Shown: one piece after another, positions 1-11,200 of the stretch | Position numbering within the stretch: the first letter of the stretch is position 1 | How the letters are laid out: each line of letters opens with the position of its first letter | Program-made: the position numbers and the translations under genes | From: Henckelia pumila | Taxonomy: Eukaryota; Streptophyta; Magnoliopsida; Lamiales; Gesneriaceae | DNA length: 64,000 nucleotides | Direction of reading: 5' to 3' | Assembly (NCBI RefSeq): GCF_033568475.1 | Contig: NC_133123.1 | Span: forward strand, 496,001 to 560,000 | Notes under the pieces: generated by a model | Seen by the model: the letters and a program-made list of their open reading frames with translations, nothing else | The model's database searches: none | What the model was told of the DNA's origin: nothing

Positions 1-109
1 GGTTGTTCACCCTCAGGGAAATTCATTTTTAGATCTACTACTTTGATATTCGCAAAAGAATCCGCAAGATCTTGTAGATCCTCGAGATTTAATCTTTCTA
101 AAGTAGTCA
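1..109 (-). CDS. Partial second ORF of a pararetrovirus/retroelement-like remnant
   Basis: An ATG on the minus strand at 109-107 overlaps the stop codon of the preceding ORF as TGATG. The frame stays open to the window edge (about 36 codons, starting MTTLERLNLEDL). Stop/start overlap of this type is common between successive ORFs of badnavirus-like caulimovirids. No conserved domain is visible in the short part present, so the assignment to a pararetrovirus remnant rests only on arrangement and is tentative. Confidence 0.35.
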
Positions 110-499
110 TCAGATAGTGTTTTTCTCTGATACTTCCTTTATAAGATTAATCATAATTTCATCATCAGTTAAAGGTTTTTGAACCATTTTGGTTTTACCT
201 TTCTGATGTAACAGAGATTTGGTACCAAACGAGAGTGGTAACCTTCCTCCTGTATTTCCCTTTTTAGAATTAGAAGTGTGTTCTAGATTTATGATTTTGG
301 TTTGAAGATCCTTTATAGTTACAAGAATTTCTTCTTGTTTCTTAAGGATTTCTCCAATCTGCTGAGGTATTTCATACATCTGATTACTGTAATATTGTAC
401 CGTCTTTTGAATTTCTCTAAGATCTCCGAAGAGTTTAAAGGAATCTGGTGTGATCTCTAGAAATTGAGAATTAGAAATCATATTTCTTAATCTCTTCAA
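110..499 (-). CDS. Coiled-coil ORF of a pararetrovirus- or retroelement-like remnant
   Basis: The 129-residue ORF has a central helix-prone, probably coiled-coil segment at about residues 25-75 (EIQKTVQYY, QQIGEILKKQEEIL, IKDLQTKIINLE), then a basic, Gly/Lys-rich tail and an acidic C-terminus. It starts about 200 bp downstream of a tRNA-iMet primer-binding site on the same strand and its stop overlaps the next ORF. Small coiled-coil proteins are encoded ahead of the polyprotein in several caulimovirid genera, which is why an endogenous pararetrovirus fragment is proposed. No capsid, protease or polymerase is inside the window, so an unusual LTR element remains possible. The reading frame itself is intact. 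Confidence 0.4.
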   Translation of the reverse strand: MKRLRNMISNSQFLEITPDSFKLFGDLREIQKTVQYYSNQMYEIPQQIGEILKKQEEILVTIKDLQTKIINLEHTSNSKKGNTGGRLPLSFGTKSLLHQKGKTKMVQKPLTDDEIMINLIKEVSEKNTI

Positions 500-695
500 A
501 GAGTATATAAGACCTAAGTCTCTTTAAGTTTTGTAAAGAATCTATTTTAAATAGATTCACTTGTTTTTGGGATTTCATATAAATGAAATCCTTCTGGTTC
601 AAACTCTCGTTTGAATCCATGGTTTGTTGAAAATCTCTTCCTCAACAAAGAAAAGTATGATTTAATGAATAATATAAAGTCTGAATAAAATTACC

Positions 696-710
696 TAGGC
701 TCTGATACCA
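696..710 (-). other. Primer-binding site complementary to initiator tRNA-Met
   Basis: On the minus strand the sequence reads TGGTATCAGAGCC, the classic complement of the 3' end of initiator tRNA-Met used by plant retroelements and caulimovirids. The bases before it do not end in CA, so no LTR end is evident. This favours a pararetrovirus-like origin of the ORFs at 1-499 but does not prove it. Confidence 0.7.
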
Positions 711-2261
711 TTTTTAGCCATTGGGAAATGTTTATACAAAATATTAATATAAGGGTAGTATTAAAAATTTTTAGTTTGGAGAACATATCAGGAAAACTTT
801 TTATAAAAAAGAGGGACGTAATTGGCCCCAAAAAAAATGTTAGTATATTTTTGAAAAAGTTAGAAAACTTTAGGGACATAATCATTAATTATCCCTATAA
901 TTAAGTCTATGATCCAAACATTATTCAAGATTCAGTCTCGATCAATGACACATACACTTAGTTTCAGCTCTTTTGAGCTCACATGTTTTTATTATTTCAG
1001 CTCACTGTCTTATTTTTTTCCTTTTGTCAAAAATAGGATAGTTACATATTGTCGGAATTGTGGCATAAGTTTACGAAATTTGGCCAGAATATGAACTTTA
1101 AATGGGTATATTGCTGATGATATACGTGAGATGCAAAAATTAAACACTAATTTTTGTGTAAATATCGTTGAAATTTTAGAATAAACGTTCAAAATTTAAA
1201 AACCAAGTGAATCAAATGAGATACGCAATTATAATTTCCAGGTACAAAATAGTATACTTTGTCGAGCGAATACAAGGACATATCATTGACACAATTGTAC
1301 AAATGTATCCATATCAAGTACCAAATTTATCATTTTATTAAATTGAGTACGTAATTATAATTTTTGGGTACAAAATTAAATATCCGAAAAATTATTGTAG
1401 CACTCAAAATTATAAATGTGGGTAGAAAAAATTTAAATTAAAGTACAGTTGTGTGTAAGTCAATAGTATAATCAAATCGGTTCAAAATTGGGTATGTGAA
1501 CTATGATTAATAGATTTTGTCAAATTTAAGAAGCTGGAATTGAAAAAAATAAAAATAAAAATACAAAAATGCGTGGAATGACGATGAAACTGAGACTAAG
1601 TTACTATGCCATGAGGACATAAACTTACCGTTGAATCCAATGGTCTCTAGCATAAGGGTTAATACTCTAACATTGATTAATCCAATGGTTCGAAATTGAT
1701 TTAGATATGTGAGGTCGTACGTAAAAATACATGAATCCCATACAACCAAATTGAAATTAGATTATTGAATGTAGTGTAAATGTGTTGTATTTAATCTTTA
1801 TGCTAGAATCTTATCAAACCGTGTTGGACTTGTACTGAAATACCAACGAACCCATAAATTAATGCCATAATCCACGGATAAATGTGCGGTGCGTGTGGGG
1901 GGCATGAAACATATCAGGCCTCATGATTTCACTACGTACGATGTTTGATTAGATATTTGTATTGCGAGGTCATATGAAACACGTTAGCGATATTACACGC
2001 TTTTCAGCAACGGCCTTTAATTTGCTTGTGGTAGGAATCAAATTATTAATCCTCCTCAAACGCTGAAACTAGCTAATTTTTTACGAATGCGTGGCCTGAA
2101 ATTGTTATTATAATAGCAGATCGACGTTGTAGTGTTTAAGACCAAAGAGCTAGCACAACTTTTATTGGAAAGGGAACTTGCAAAGTTGCTAGAGAGCAAT
2201 TAACACGTACGAGAGGTGATCAGTATATCCTAGCCATATAAACACAAGAATACAAGATGGA
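711..2261. other. Intergenic AT-rich DNA, no gene seen
   Basis: No protein-coding or RNA gene can be supported. The part nearest 710 may be the non-coding region of the element whose primer-binding site lies at 696-710. Short ORFs here have no recognisable domains. Confidence 0.5.
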
Positions 2262-2266
2262 GATGC

Positions 2267-2435
2267 TGTTATCCAAAATATGCAAACTCAAAACGTGAAT
2301 ATTACAGAAATAATATTACAAGAAGAAAGAATGATCATATAAAAATTCAATAGTATAACGAATACACAAATACTGAAAAGTATAAAGCAAACAAGTAAGG
2401 AAATAGTCAAGCAAACCGAGGCCTGTAACTAGTAC
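2267..2435 (-). repeat. Truncated 3' LTR of the outer copia element
   Basis: This 169-bp stretch matches 14644-14812 with about five differences. It begins TGTTATCC directly after the target duplication GATGC and stops where the inner chromovirus LTR starts at 2436. Only the R/U5 end of the LTR survives; the U3 side is lost. Confidence 0.88.
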
Positions 2436-4746
2436 TGTGGGGCCTCGGGTTGATAATCTCAAATCTTAAAGGACAATTAATGAATAAGCATCGTTAATCG
2501 AATAAGGAAAGAATAAGGATCAAACAATTTTATTTTATTTTTTAAAAAAAGGGGGTGGGCTCGGGCGGTTAAAAACTACCGCCCGGGAGCCCCTGATCTT
2601 TTCCAAAACAGAAGGCTCGTGCTCGGGCTGCTAAAAACTGCAGTTCGGGCGCTTCCTGGGCAGAATTTCACCCTGTTTTTCAGCAGCTATTCTTGATCCT
2701 TTCCATCCATTCCAAGATTTCAAATTCAAGTCTAAAACATGTTATAAAATCTAAGAACATGCATACATTCATATACCAAGTTCCTAACATCAAATCATGC
2801 ATTTATTACATCAAATAAATAGCTCAAAAGGCATGAAACTACAAGCTACACCAAGTCTCAAAAGTGAGCTTCTAAAACATAAGTTTCATGTCAAGTTTTT
2901 CAACTTAAAACCTGAGTCCACACTTGTTAAACCTCGCTCCCGAGCTATCAACGTCCTCTCAAACTAGCTCCTGCCCCATCTTTTGCAATGCACACATACA
3001 AAATAAAGCAACAGCCGGATAAACTCCGGTGAAAAATCATCTCAGTATAAGCAACATATCAAAAACGTTAAATAAATCATATCGACTCTATTTAACTCGA
3101 CTCAACAAATAGAGTAAATAACGCTTCTTTCGATCGATCGAGAATTGATTCATTCAACTTCATTGCCATCAAGATTCGTATCCGATCTTGACATGAATAT
3201 TCATCTAACGTAGCCATTCTGGGCTAGAAAATAAGGTTAACCGCAACCTTGGCATAGCATCAATTCAATATAGTCTCGTATCATAATCATATCGACTCAA
3301 ATCAAAGATCCACTACCTGGAATGGATCGACAACATCAAAATCAAATCAAAACAATAAATATGTATGTGATTTTGGCGGGATAACTCAAGAATAGTCGTT
3401 CTTGAGTTTCAAAATCCCTGACTCGCGATGTCGTCATTATACCTTCGTATTTCTTCTGTTTTGAACGCTTCAAATCTGAAACAAAGCATCAAACATTCAT
3501 ATCAATCTTCATTCTATTCAATCATTTCAATATCGATTCAAAATCATCAATATGTCATCAATCATATCGCTTCAAACCTCAACGTCTTTTTCTTCGATAC
3601 AACTCGGAGTCGTGAGTCGTTAGCCTTCGAAACTCATCTGAAACTGAGAAATAAAAATGCTATATCATCGATAACATTTCAAAGAAGGCCTTATCTCAGT
3701 CATTGGCTATCAAAACGGCTTCAAAACATCAATCGACGGCATAGCGATTAAATATCGGTAACCGACAAAATATCGAATTCGATGTTAACTTCTTTAATTT
3801 CATAAACGTGTGATATCTCCTCACTATAACCTCATACACCAGCATATTAAACACAATCAGCTGCTATAACTCTTTATATACATGCTGGAAATCATGACAA
3901 GTTCATTCAACATCAAATCGTCGATTCGGTTTCAATATCGGAATGAATGAACATGCATGAATACAAAACTAACATCAAGTTCTGATCTCTGCTCATAACT
4001 GATTTCTAAATCTATCAAACATATCATAATACTTACATCAAATTGAATTTCTCGTCGCAAGGATTCCAGAACATCTTTCGGAATTGAAATCGGACGAGCG
4101 GATCAAAAGTTACGGCGTTTTGAAAATCGAAAATCAAATGAAATTGAAAGGTTTCGAGCTCTGTTCTCAAAAGTCTGAATACAATCTTCAACACACACGT
4201 ATTCATGCTGATAAATATGATTACAATCAGATATGTATTGAATATTTTCAATTTAATCCCTCAAGTCTTCAGTAATTGCAATTCAGTCATCGGCCTTCTT
4301 TTTAATTCAATTTCAATCCAAAATAATTTAAGAATATTAGAATTAAAATCGAAACTCTAAATATTCCCAAATTAAATATACTCGGACTAAAATTAATTAA
4401 ATTTGGATGAATCAAATAATCCCGGCCTTTTGCATTTCAGCCCTTCAACTTCGATATTTGCAAATCAGTCTCTGACCGAGTTGTATCTTCAAAATTAATC
4501 TTCTTTAATTCCCGAAATATGGAATTTAATCTCAAATTCCATAAATATTCAAATCGAATATTTATTCTTTTAATTTAAGAATTCTCAGAATTTAATTCTC
4601 AAAATCCAGAAAATTTCAAATTAAATATTTTCGGCTCGAAAATTAAATCTATAATTTCTTTCACTTCTTAAATCCATATTAGCCCATAATATGGAATTAA
4701 ATTCTCAAATCCCATAATTAATCATTTAATATTTTCGGGCCTTACA
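2436..4746 (-). repeat. LTR of a second Ty3/gypsy chromovirus (about 2.3 kb)
   Basis: On the minus strand the block starts TGTAAGGCCCGAAAA, a start typical of Tekay/Del-type chromovirus LTRs, directly after a polypurine tract (TAGAGGGGAGGAAT). The other end on the plus strand is TGTGGGGCC at 2436, abutting copia LTR sequence. The LTR contains GC-rich near-repeats at about 2548-2665 built on CTCGGGC and CTAAAAACTGC motifs. Small ORFs inside (for example 3428-3751 and 4084-4275) have no domains and are not genes. No second LTR of this element is present. Confidence 0.75.
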
Positions 4747-5270
4747 ATTCCTCCCCTCTAAGGAATGATTTCGTCCTCGAAATCGTATTCAATCGAACTA
4801 TTCAATCTGATAGGCTGAATGATTATCTGAATTTATTCTCACTTCAATCATATAACTCTGATCTTCATATCTCATCTCTTCATCTCATATCAGATTATTT
4901 CTTCAAATCTGTTTCTATTATTCAGTTATACTTCAAGTCATTGAAAAGAATTCGTTCTAAGTTGTTTCTTTCCTCAATCAAGGATCTGTCGACTAATCGA
5001 CTTAACTCAGAATCTTTTCGATAGCTATTTCATCTAGTGACAGTACATAGGAAATAATCGAACTGACATTTCTTTATCTTAGATATGTGAAATGACTCGG
5101 ATCCATCATATCAAACTGAAAATAATAAATCAGTCAATCCCATCATCAGATCGGTCCGACATCTCAGTCAATGAAATTCATATTCAGTGACGACTTGTTT
5201 CATTCTCTTTATCATTCTATGCTATGCATAGAAAATATATCAAGTCTACACTGTCATTCAGTTCATCGTT
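4747..5270 (-). mobile_element. 3' internal remnant of the second chromovirus, with polypurine tract
   Basis: Next to the LTR lies a polypurine tract (4747-4760), preceded on the minus strand by GATTTCGAGGACGAAATC, a sequence frequently found at the 3' end of chromovirus internal regions. The remaining 450 bp have no long ORF. At about 5270 the sequence switches abruptly to copia integrase, marking a deletion or recombination breakpoint. Confidence 0.65.
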
Positions 5271-5572
5271 TCATATTGGTATGACGGTATTCTTCCTTTC
5301 CATAATTCATATGGACTTTTATCTTGCTTCTTTCGGGGTATCTTATTTAAAAGATAATTAGCTGTTAGAACAGCTTCTCCCCACATGTTTTGTGGTAAAC
5401 CAGAACTCAGTAATAGTGCATTCATCATTTCTTTCAAAGTGCGATTCTTTCGCTCTGCGACACCATTTTGCTGCGGAGAGTAAGGTGCAATTCTTTCGTG
5501 TCTGATACCATGTTGAGCACAAAACTCAGCAAATGGTGATTCATACTCTACTCCACGATCACTTCTTAGCAC

Positions 5573-5603
<31 letters not shown>

Positions 5604-6742
5604 ACACTTTTGTAGTGGAAAAACTTTTCAATAGCTTCATCTTTACTTTTAAAAAGATACACATAACAATATTTTGTGTTATCGTCAATAAAAGTAATGA
5701 AGTATTTGTTTCCACCACGTGTTTGTACTCCTTTTAAATCACATAGATCAGAGTGTATCAAATCAAGGGGTTCACATTTCCTTTCAACTGTTTGAAAAGA
5801 TGATCTTGTTAGTTTTGCCTCAACACAAGTTTTGCATTTGTGTTGTGTATCAATTTTGAATGTAGGAATGTTTTTCAAGTTAATTAATCTACGAATCGTA
5901 TCATAATTAACATGTCCTAGTCTACTATGCCACAAATTGTAAGACTCAAGCAAGTAAGCAGAGGATTTTATTTTATTGATCACAGGCTTAATAGCCATTA
6001 CATTGAGTTTGAACAAACCATTACTTACATAGCCTTTTCCTACAAACATTCCACTCTTAGACAAAACAACTTTATCTGAATCAAACACAATGCGAAAACC
6101 ATGCTTGTTAAGTTGCGACCCAGACACCAAGTTTTTACGGATGTCTGGCACATACAACACATTGTTTAAAGTCAGCTCTTTTCCAGAGGTCATCTTCAAA
6201 ACCACTTTTCCTTGTCCCTTGATTTCAGAAGTTGCAGAATTCCCTATGAACAACATTTCCCCGTTCACGGATTCCTCAAGATTTGCAAACATCTCTTTGT
6301 CAGAGCAAACATGGCGAGTGAAACCAGTGTCAATCCACCACTCCTTTGGATTTGAACCAACCAGATTCACTTCAGAAATGACAGCACAGAGGTTCATGTT
6401 TGAAACCTCATGGGATATGTTCTCCACCATATTCACCTCTCGGTTTTTCTTTGGCTTCTTGCACTCAGAGGCCTTGTGACCAGTACCATCACAATTGAAG
6501 CATTTTCCGGAGAACTTCTTCTTCGTAATGTCTCCTTTTGGTCCCATCTTCATCCTTTTGTTCGAAGGATTGAAGTGTTTCTTTTCCGAGCTTTGACCAT
6601 GCTCCACAACATTTTCTTTAGCAACAACTGGAGAAAACAGTCGTCTTTCAGAGCTCTTGTTTTCTTCCTCGATCCGAAGTCGAACAATGAGTTCTTCAAC
6701 ATTCATCTCCTTTTCGCTTGTGTTTCAAGTAGTTCTTGAAAT
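5271..6742 (-). pseudogene. Copia gag C-terminus, protease and integrase (truncated)
   Basis: The frame encodes a gag tail with a CCHC zinc knuckle (CFNCDGTGHKASEC), an aspartic protease site (WWIDTGFTRHVC) and integrase. The HHCC finger (H-x-H ... CKTC) and the DDE core (SDLCD, RSDRGVEY, ERKNRT) are recognisable, ending at PYELWKGRIPSYQY. After that point the copia sequence stops and a short non-homologous tail reaches a stop at 5258; RT and RNase H are absent. In this family the protease motif is usually DTGA, so DTGF is an oddity. Near 6710 an extra A in an A-run shifts the frame between the gag segment next to the gypsy insertion and the long ORF starting at 6706. The element is defective. 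Confidence 0.88.
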
Positions 6743-7736
6743 CCTTTTGTAGTGACCCTTACCTGGATCACATACTAAACAGAACTTAGGCATGCAATTA
6801 ACTTAATTAAACGGATATCAGAATAAAACTGCGGAAACCATAAACAATATACAATCCCAAGGTAAGGAATCTGTAATTTATCCAAATAATATACAACCAA
6901 ATCGAATAGCTGTATCAACCTCAAAACAACAGAAATAAAAACTTAGACGAAGCTCCAGCTGGTCAACCACTAACTAGCCCCTCTTGGATCCACCCGCCTC
7001 GTCCAATCGCAAACCTGCCCCATGGAATAGGGTGTCCAGAAACACAGAGTACGAGACGTGAGCATAAAACGCTCAGTACGAGAGTATGAGTATACATGCA
7101 TGCAAAGTGAACTCCCTATAAACTCGAGTTCAAGGATCAGATAACAGAGACAGACCGGGCCCTGGTATATAGCACGCTGTGCCGTCGCTTCAGGAGGTGG
7201 CTCCCATACCATAATACCAGTGGATATGCCGGACCCAAATCGATGGAAGTCCAACCACTAACAAGATAGGAAAAAACCCTACTAACAAACATCTCGAAGG
7301 AGATAGCTCAGTATGCAAATGAATGCAGCATAAATCAATGACATATAAACCATGCAGTCACATAATACATGCATACTCAGTCAAGATATCTCGAACAGTA
7401 CTTTCGTACCTCAAATCAGTGCAAGCTCTACCAACTCTAGGTCCATGCCTATAGTCTGCTCTACACTGCCAAATGATACTACTATCATTATAGTGCTCTA
7501 AAAGCCTTAACTAAGCTATTGCATACTCCTAAATATTTATAGGAAGCAAAAGCTATACCTTCGTCCATCGTTAGCTCTTTGATGTCGATGCCTCCAGAAC
7601 TTGGGCACAACTCCGCTATGACTATCGAACGTCTCGACGACTCCCGGGTCAAGCCTAGGAAGGCTAGAACAACTCAAATATGACTAGAGTAGAGAGGAAA
7701 TCCGGAATTGGCAATTGAAAATGAATTCTCGACCTT

Positions 7737-7746
7737 CTATTTATAG
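7737..7746 (-). promoter_or_regulatory. TATA box of the chromovirus LTR promoter
   Basis: Minus-strand CTATAAATAG is a near-perfect plant TATA box. It lies directly downstream, in transcription direction, of the palindrome array. The equivalent box in the 5' LTR has one change (13669-13678, TTTATAAATAG context). Confidence 0.6.
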
Positions 7747-7751
7747 ACAGC

Positions 7752-8003
7752 GATCGGAGCCTCCGATCCTCGATCGGAACGTCCGAACCTCGATCGGAAG
7801 GTCCGATCCTGACATCGGAGCTTCCGAAGATCCTGATCTGCCACGTGTCAAAATATCACTTGTTGACTTCAGATAGGGGTGATCGGAGCTTCCGATCTAA
7901 CCACACGTCATGGATGACGTAATATCATCGGTGCCTCCGATCGCTCATCGGAGCTTCTGATCCTGTTCGGAGCTTCCGATCGTGCCTTCGGAGCTTCCGA
8001 TCC
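7752..8003 (-). promoter_or_regulatory. Array of nine TCGGA-N3-TCCGA palindromes in LTR U3
   Basis: Nine units of the form ATCGGAGCTTCCGAT (arms TCGGA and TCCGA, three-base spacer) occur within 250 bp just upstream of the LTR TATA box, with small variations such as spacers GCC, ACG and AGG. A G-box (CACGTGTC), a TTGAC W-box core and an ACGTCAT-GG-ATGACGT inverted pair lie between them. The same arrangement occurs in the other LTR (13684-13935). The position suggests transcription-factor binding sites that drive the element; the binding factor is unknown. Confidence 0.6.
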
Positions 8004-8071
8004 GTCTGATACCCAATTTATTTAATTAGCATTAATCATTTAATTACTCAATTAGGGTACGGGCTACTACA

Positions 8072-8086
8072 TTCTCCCCCACTTAA
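8072..8086 (-). other. Polypurine tract of the chromovirus
   Basis: Minus strand reads TTAAGTGGGGGAGAA immediately before the 3' LTR start TGTAG. This is the plus-strand priming site expected at this place. Confidence 0.85.
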
Positions 8087-8205
8087 GATATTTCGTCCTC
8101 GAAATCAGATCTTAAGTACTGAATGTAATACAGAAATCATAAACATTCTTTATTCAAATCAAATGTTTACAAAATTTTGCAGCTGAATACATCTAAAGAA
8201 AGAAA

Positions 8206-11200
8206 TCAAAACAACTCAGGATGGTCTTCACGCATCCTGTCCTCAAATTCCCAAGTAGCTTCCTCAGTGCCTCGGCGCTGCCACTGAACTAAAACCAAAG
8301 GAATGACTTTGTTCCGCAAAATCTTATCCTTATAATCCAGGATACGGATAGGTTTCTCAGCATAAGTCAAATCCTTGCTCACCTGAACCTCAGACCGCTG
8401 CAGAATATGAGTTTCATTCGCCACATACCGTCGCAACAGAGATACGTGGAACACGTCGTGAATACTGAAAAGATACGGTGGCAAGGCCAGTCGATAAGCC
8501 AAATCGCCAATGCTCTCCAAGATCTCAAACGGACCGATAAACCTGGGAGACAACTTGCCCTTAAGGCCAAATCTGAGAATCTTTCGGAAAGGTGACACTC
8601 TCAGAAACACTTTCTCCCCGATATCAAACTGCAAAGGCCTACGCTTGGTATTAGCATAGCTGGCCTGACGATCCTGTGCAGTCTTAATCCGTTTCTTGAT
8701 CTGATCAACAATGTCTATCGCCTGCTGGATAAACTCTGGTCCCTCAGCCTGTCTCTGGAGTACGACAACGTCGCCCATACAACGCCTCAAAAGGTTCCAT
8801 CCCAATACTAGTATGATAGCTATTGTTGTACCCGAACTCGATCAATGGCAAATGATCCTGCCAGGCTGAACCAAAATCCATGACGCACGCTCTAAGAATA
8901 TCCTCCAAAGTACGGATAGTGCGCTCTGACTGACCATCAGTCTTCGGATGATAGGCAGTACTCAAACTGAGAGTAGTACCCATCGCACGCTGAACACTCC
9001 CCCAGAATCTAGAAGTGAACCTGGGGTCCCGATCGCTGACAATGCTCACAGGCACTCCATGAAGTCGAACGATCTCCTGAATGTACAGCCGAGCCATACG
9101 ATCCACATTGTACTCCCGGCTATAGGCAATGAAATGCGCTGACTTGGTGAGTCGGTCCACCACAACCCAGATGGCATCACAGTTCCTCGGGGATACCGGC
9201 AAATGGGTCACAAAGTCCATTGTGATAAACTCCCATTTCCATTCAGGAATAGGCAGACTGTGAAGCAATCCTCCAGGTCGTCGGTGCTCTGCCTTGACCT
9301 GCTGACACACCAAACATCTCGAAACAAACTGATAAACACTGCGTTTTATTCCTTTCCACCAGAAACGAGTACGTAGATCCTTGTACATCTTATTGCTCCC
9401 AGGATGAATACTCAACTTAGTGCGATGTGCCTGAGACAAAATATCCTCTCGCAACTCTTCATCCTGCGGAATCACAAGCCTACCAGACAAACACAGAAAG
9501 CCATCTGACTGATAATGAAATCCAGACGAGCTACCCTCGTTAGCTAAATGAGCTAAACGCTGGGTCTTTGAATCAAACATTTGAGCATCTCGAATCCGCG
9601 AATACAAAGCTGGCTCAGATAATATCGCAAACATCTGGATACTCTGCATACCTTTCTTATGCTTGAAGGTATAACCTGAAGTACAACAGTCACTGATCGC
9701 ACTAGTCATCGAACAAGTTTGAAGTGCGGATAGTCGCACCTTGTGACTCAAAGCATCAGCGGTGAGATTAGCAGCTCTCGGATGGTACTTAATCTCGCAA
9801 TCATAGTCCTTAAGCAAGTCCATCCAACGTCTCTGCCTCATGTTCAACTCCTCCTGAGTGAACAAATACTTGAGACTCTTATGGTCGGTGAAGATCTCAA
9901 ATTTCTCGCCATACAGATAATGGCGCCAAATCTTCAAAGCGAACACAATGGCTGCTAACTCCAAATCATGGACTGGGTAGTTGTCCTCGTGAAGCTTCAG
10001 CTGTCTAGAAGCGTATGCGATCACATGCCCATTCTGAGTCAGAACACAACCTAATCCCTGAAGAGAAGCATCAGTGTATACCACATACCCTCCAGATCCT
10101 GACGGTAATGCCAACACTGGCGTAGAAGTCAACCGCCGTCAAAGCTCACAGAAATTTTCCTCACACTCGAAGGACCACTCGAAGTCCACACCCTTGCGGG
10201 TAAGCTGCGTCAAAGGTCGAGCTAACTGAGAGAAGTTCAGAATGAAGCGACAATAATACCCTGCTAGACCCAGAAAACTACGGATCTCCGCAACCGTCGT
10301 CGGACGCTACCAATTAAGTACCGCTTCAATCTTGCTTGGATCAATAGAAATCCCCTCCCTGGATATGATATGGCCAAGAAAGACCACTCGGTCCATCCAG
10401 AACTCACACTTGCTCAGCTTGGCGTACAACTGCTCATCTCGAAGAGTCTGCAGTACCAACCGCAAGTGAGAAACATGCTCTTCCGTATTACGCGAATACA
10501 CCAAGATGTCGTCAATGAAGACCACGACAAACTTGTTCAAATACTCCTTGAAGACACGGTTCATCAGATCCATGAATATAGCCGGCGCATTAGTCAAACC
10601 AAATGGCATCACTAGAAACTCATAATGCCCATAGCGAGTACGGAATGCAGTCTTGGCTACGTCTTGATCACGGACTCTCAACTGATGATACCCAGATCTC
10701 AAGTCGATCTTGGAGTAAACTGACGTGCCCTGCAGCTGATCAAACAAGTCATCAATACGAGGCAACGGATACTTGTTCTTCACAGTGACTCGATTCAGCT
10801 GCCGATAGTCAATGCACAAATGCATAGACCTATCCTTCTTCTTTACAAAGAGAACAGGAGCTCCCCAAGGAGATACACTAGGACGAATGTACCCCTTGTC
10901 CAAAAGATCCTGTAGCTGATTCTTCAACTCGCGCATCTCTGACGGAGCTAGACGATACGGTGCTCGAGAAATAGGTGAAGTACCCGGCATCAACTCTATG
11001 CCAAACTCGACTTCTCTAGCTGGAGGAAAACCCGGAATCTCATCAGGGAAAACATCTGAAAATTCATCAACGATCGGAATGCTTTCTATCCCAATGCTCT
11101 CAGTGGACAAATCAACTGCATAGATAAGGTATCCTTCCCCGCCAGACTCTAGAGCTCGACAGGCTCTCAAAGCTGATACCAAAGGCATCGGGGGTCGCGC

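Larger units (their letters stand above)
6748..8071 (-). repeat. 3' LTR of the chromovirus
   Basis: This 1324-bp LTR lies next to the polypurine tract at 8072-8086, so it is the 3' LTR of a minus-strand element. It contains a TATA box (CTATAAATAG, 7746-7737), a palindrome array upstream of it, a G-box CACGTG (7842-7847) and the inverted pair ACGTCAT/ATGACGT (7905-7920). Confidence 0.93.

Noticed and set aside
3428-4275. ORFs at 3428-3751 and 4033-4275
   Set aside because: They lie within a chromovirus LTR and have no domains.
7752-8003. GATCGGAAG motifs resembling an Illumina adapter start
   Set aside because: The match stops after nine bases, the motif varies within palindromes and it recurs in both LTRs, so it is genomic and not adapter contamination.
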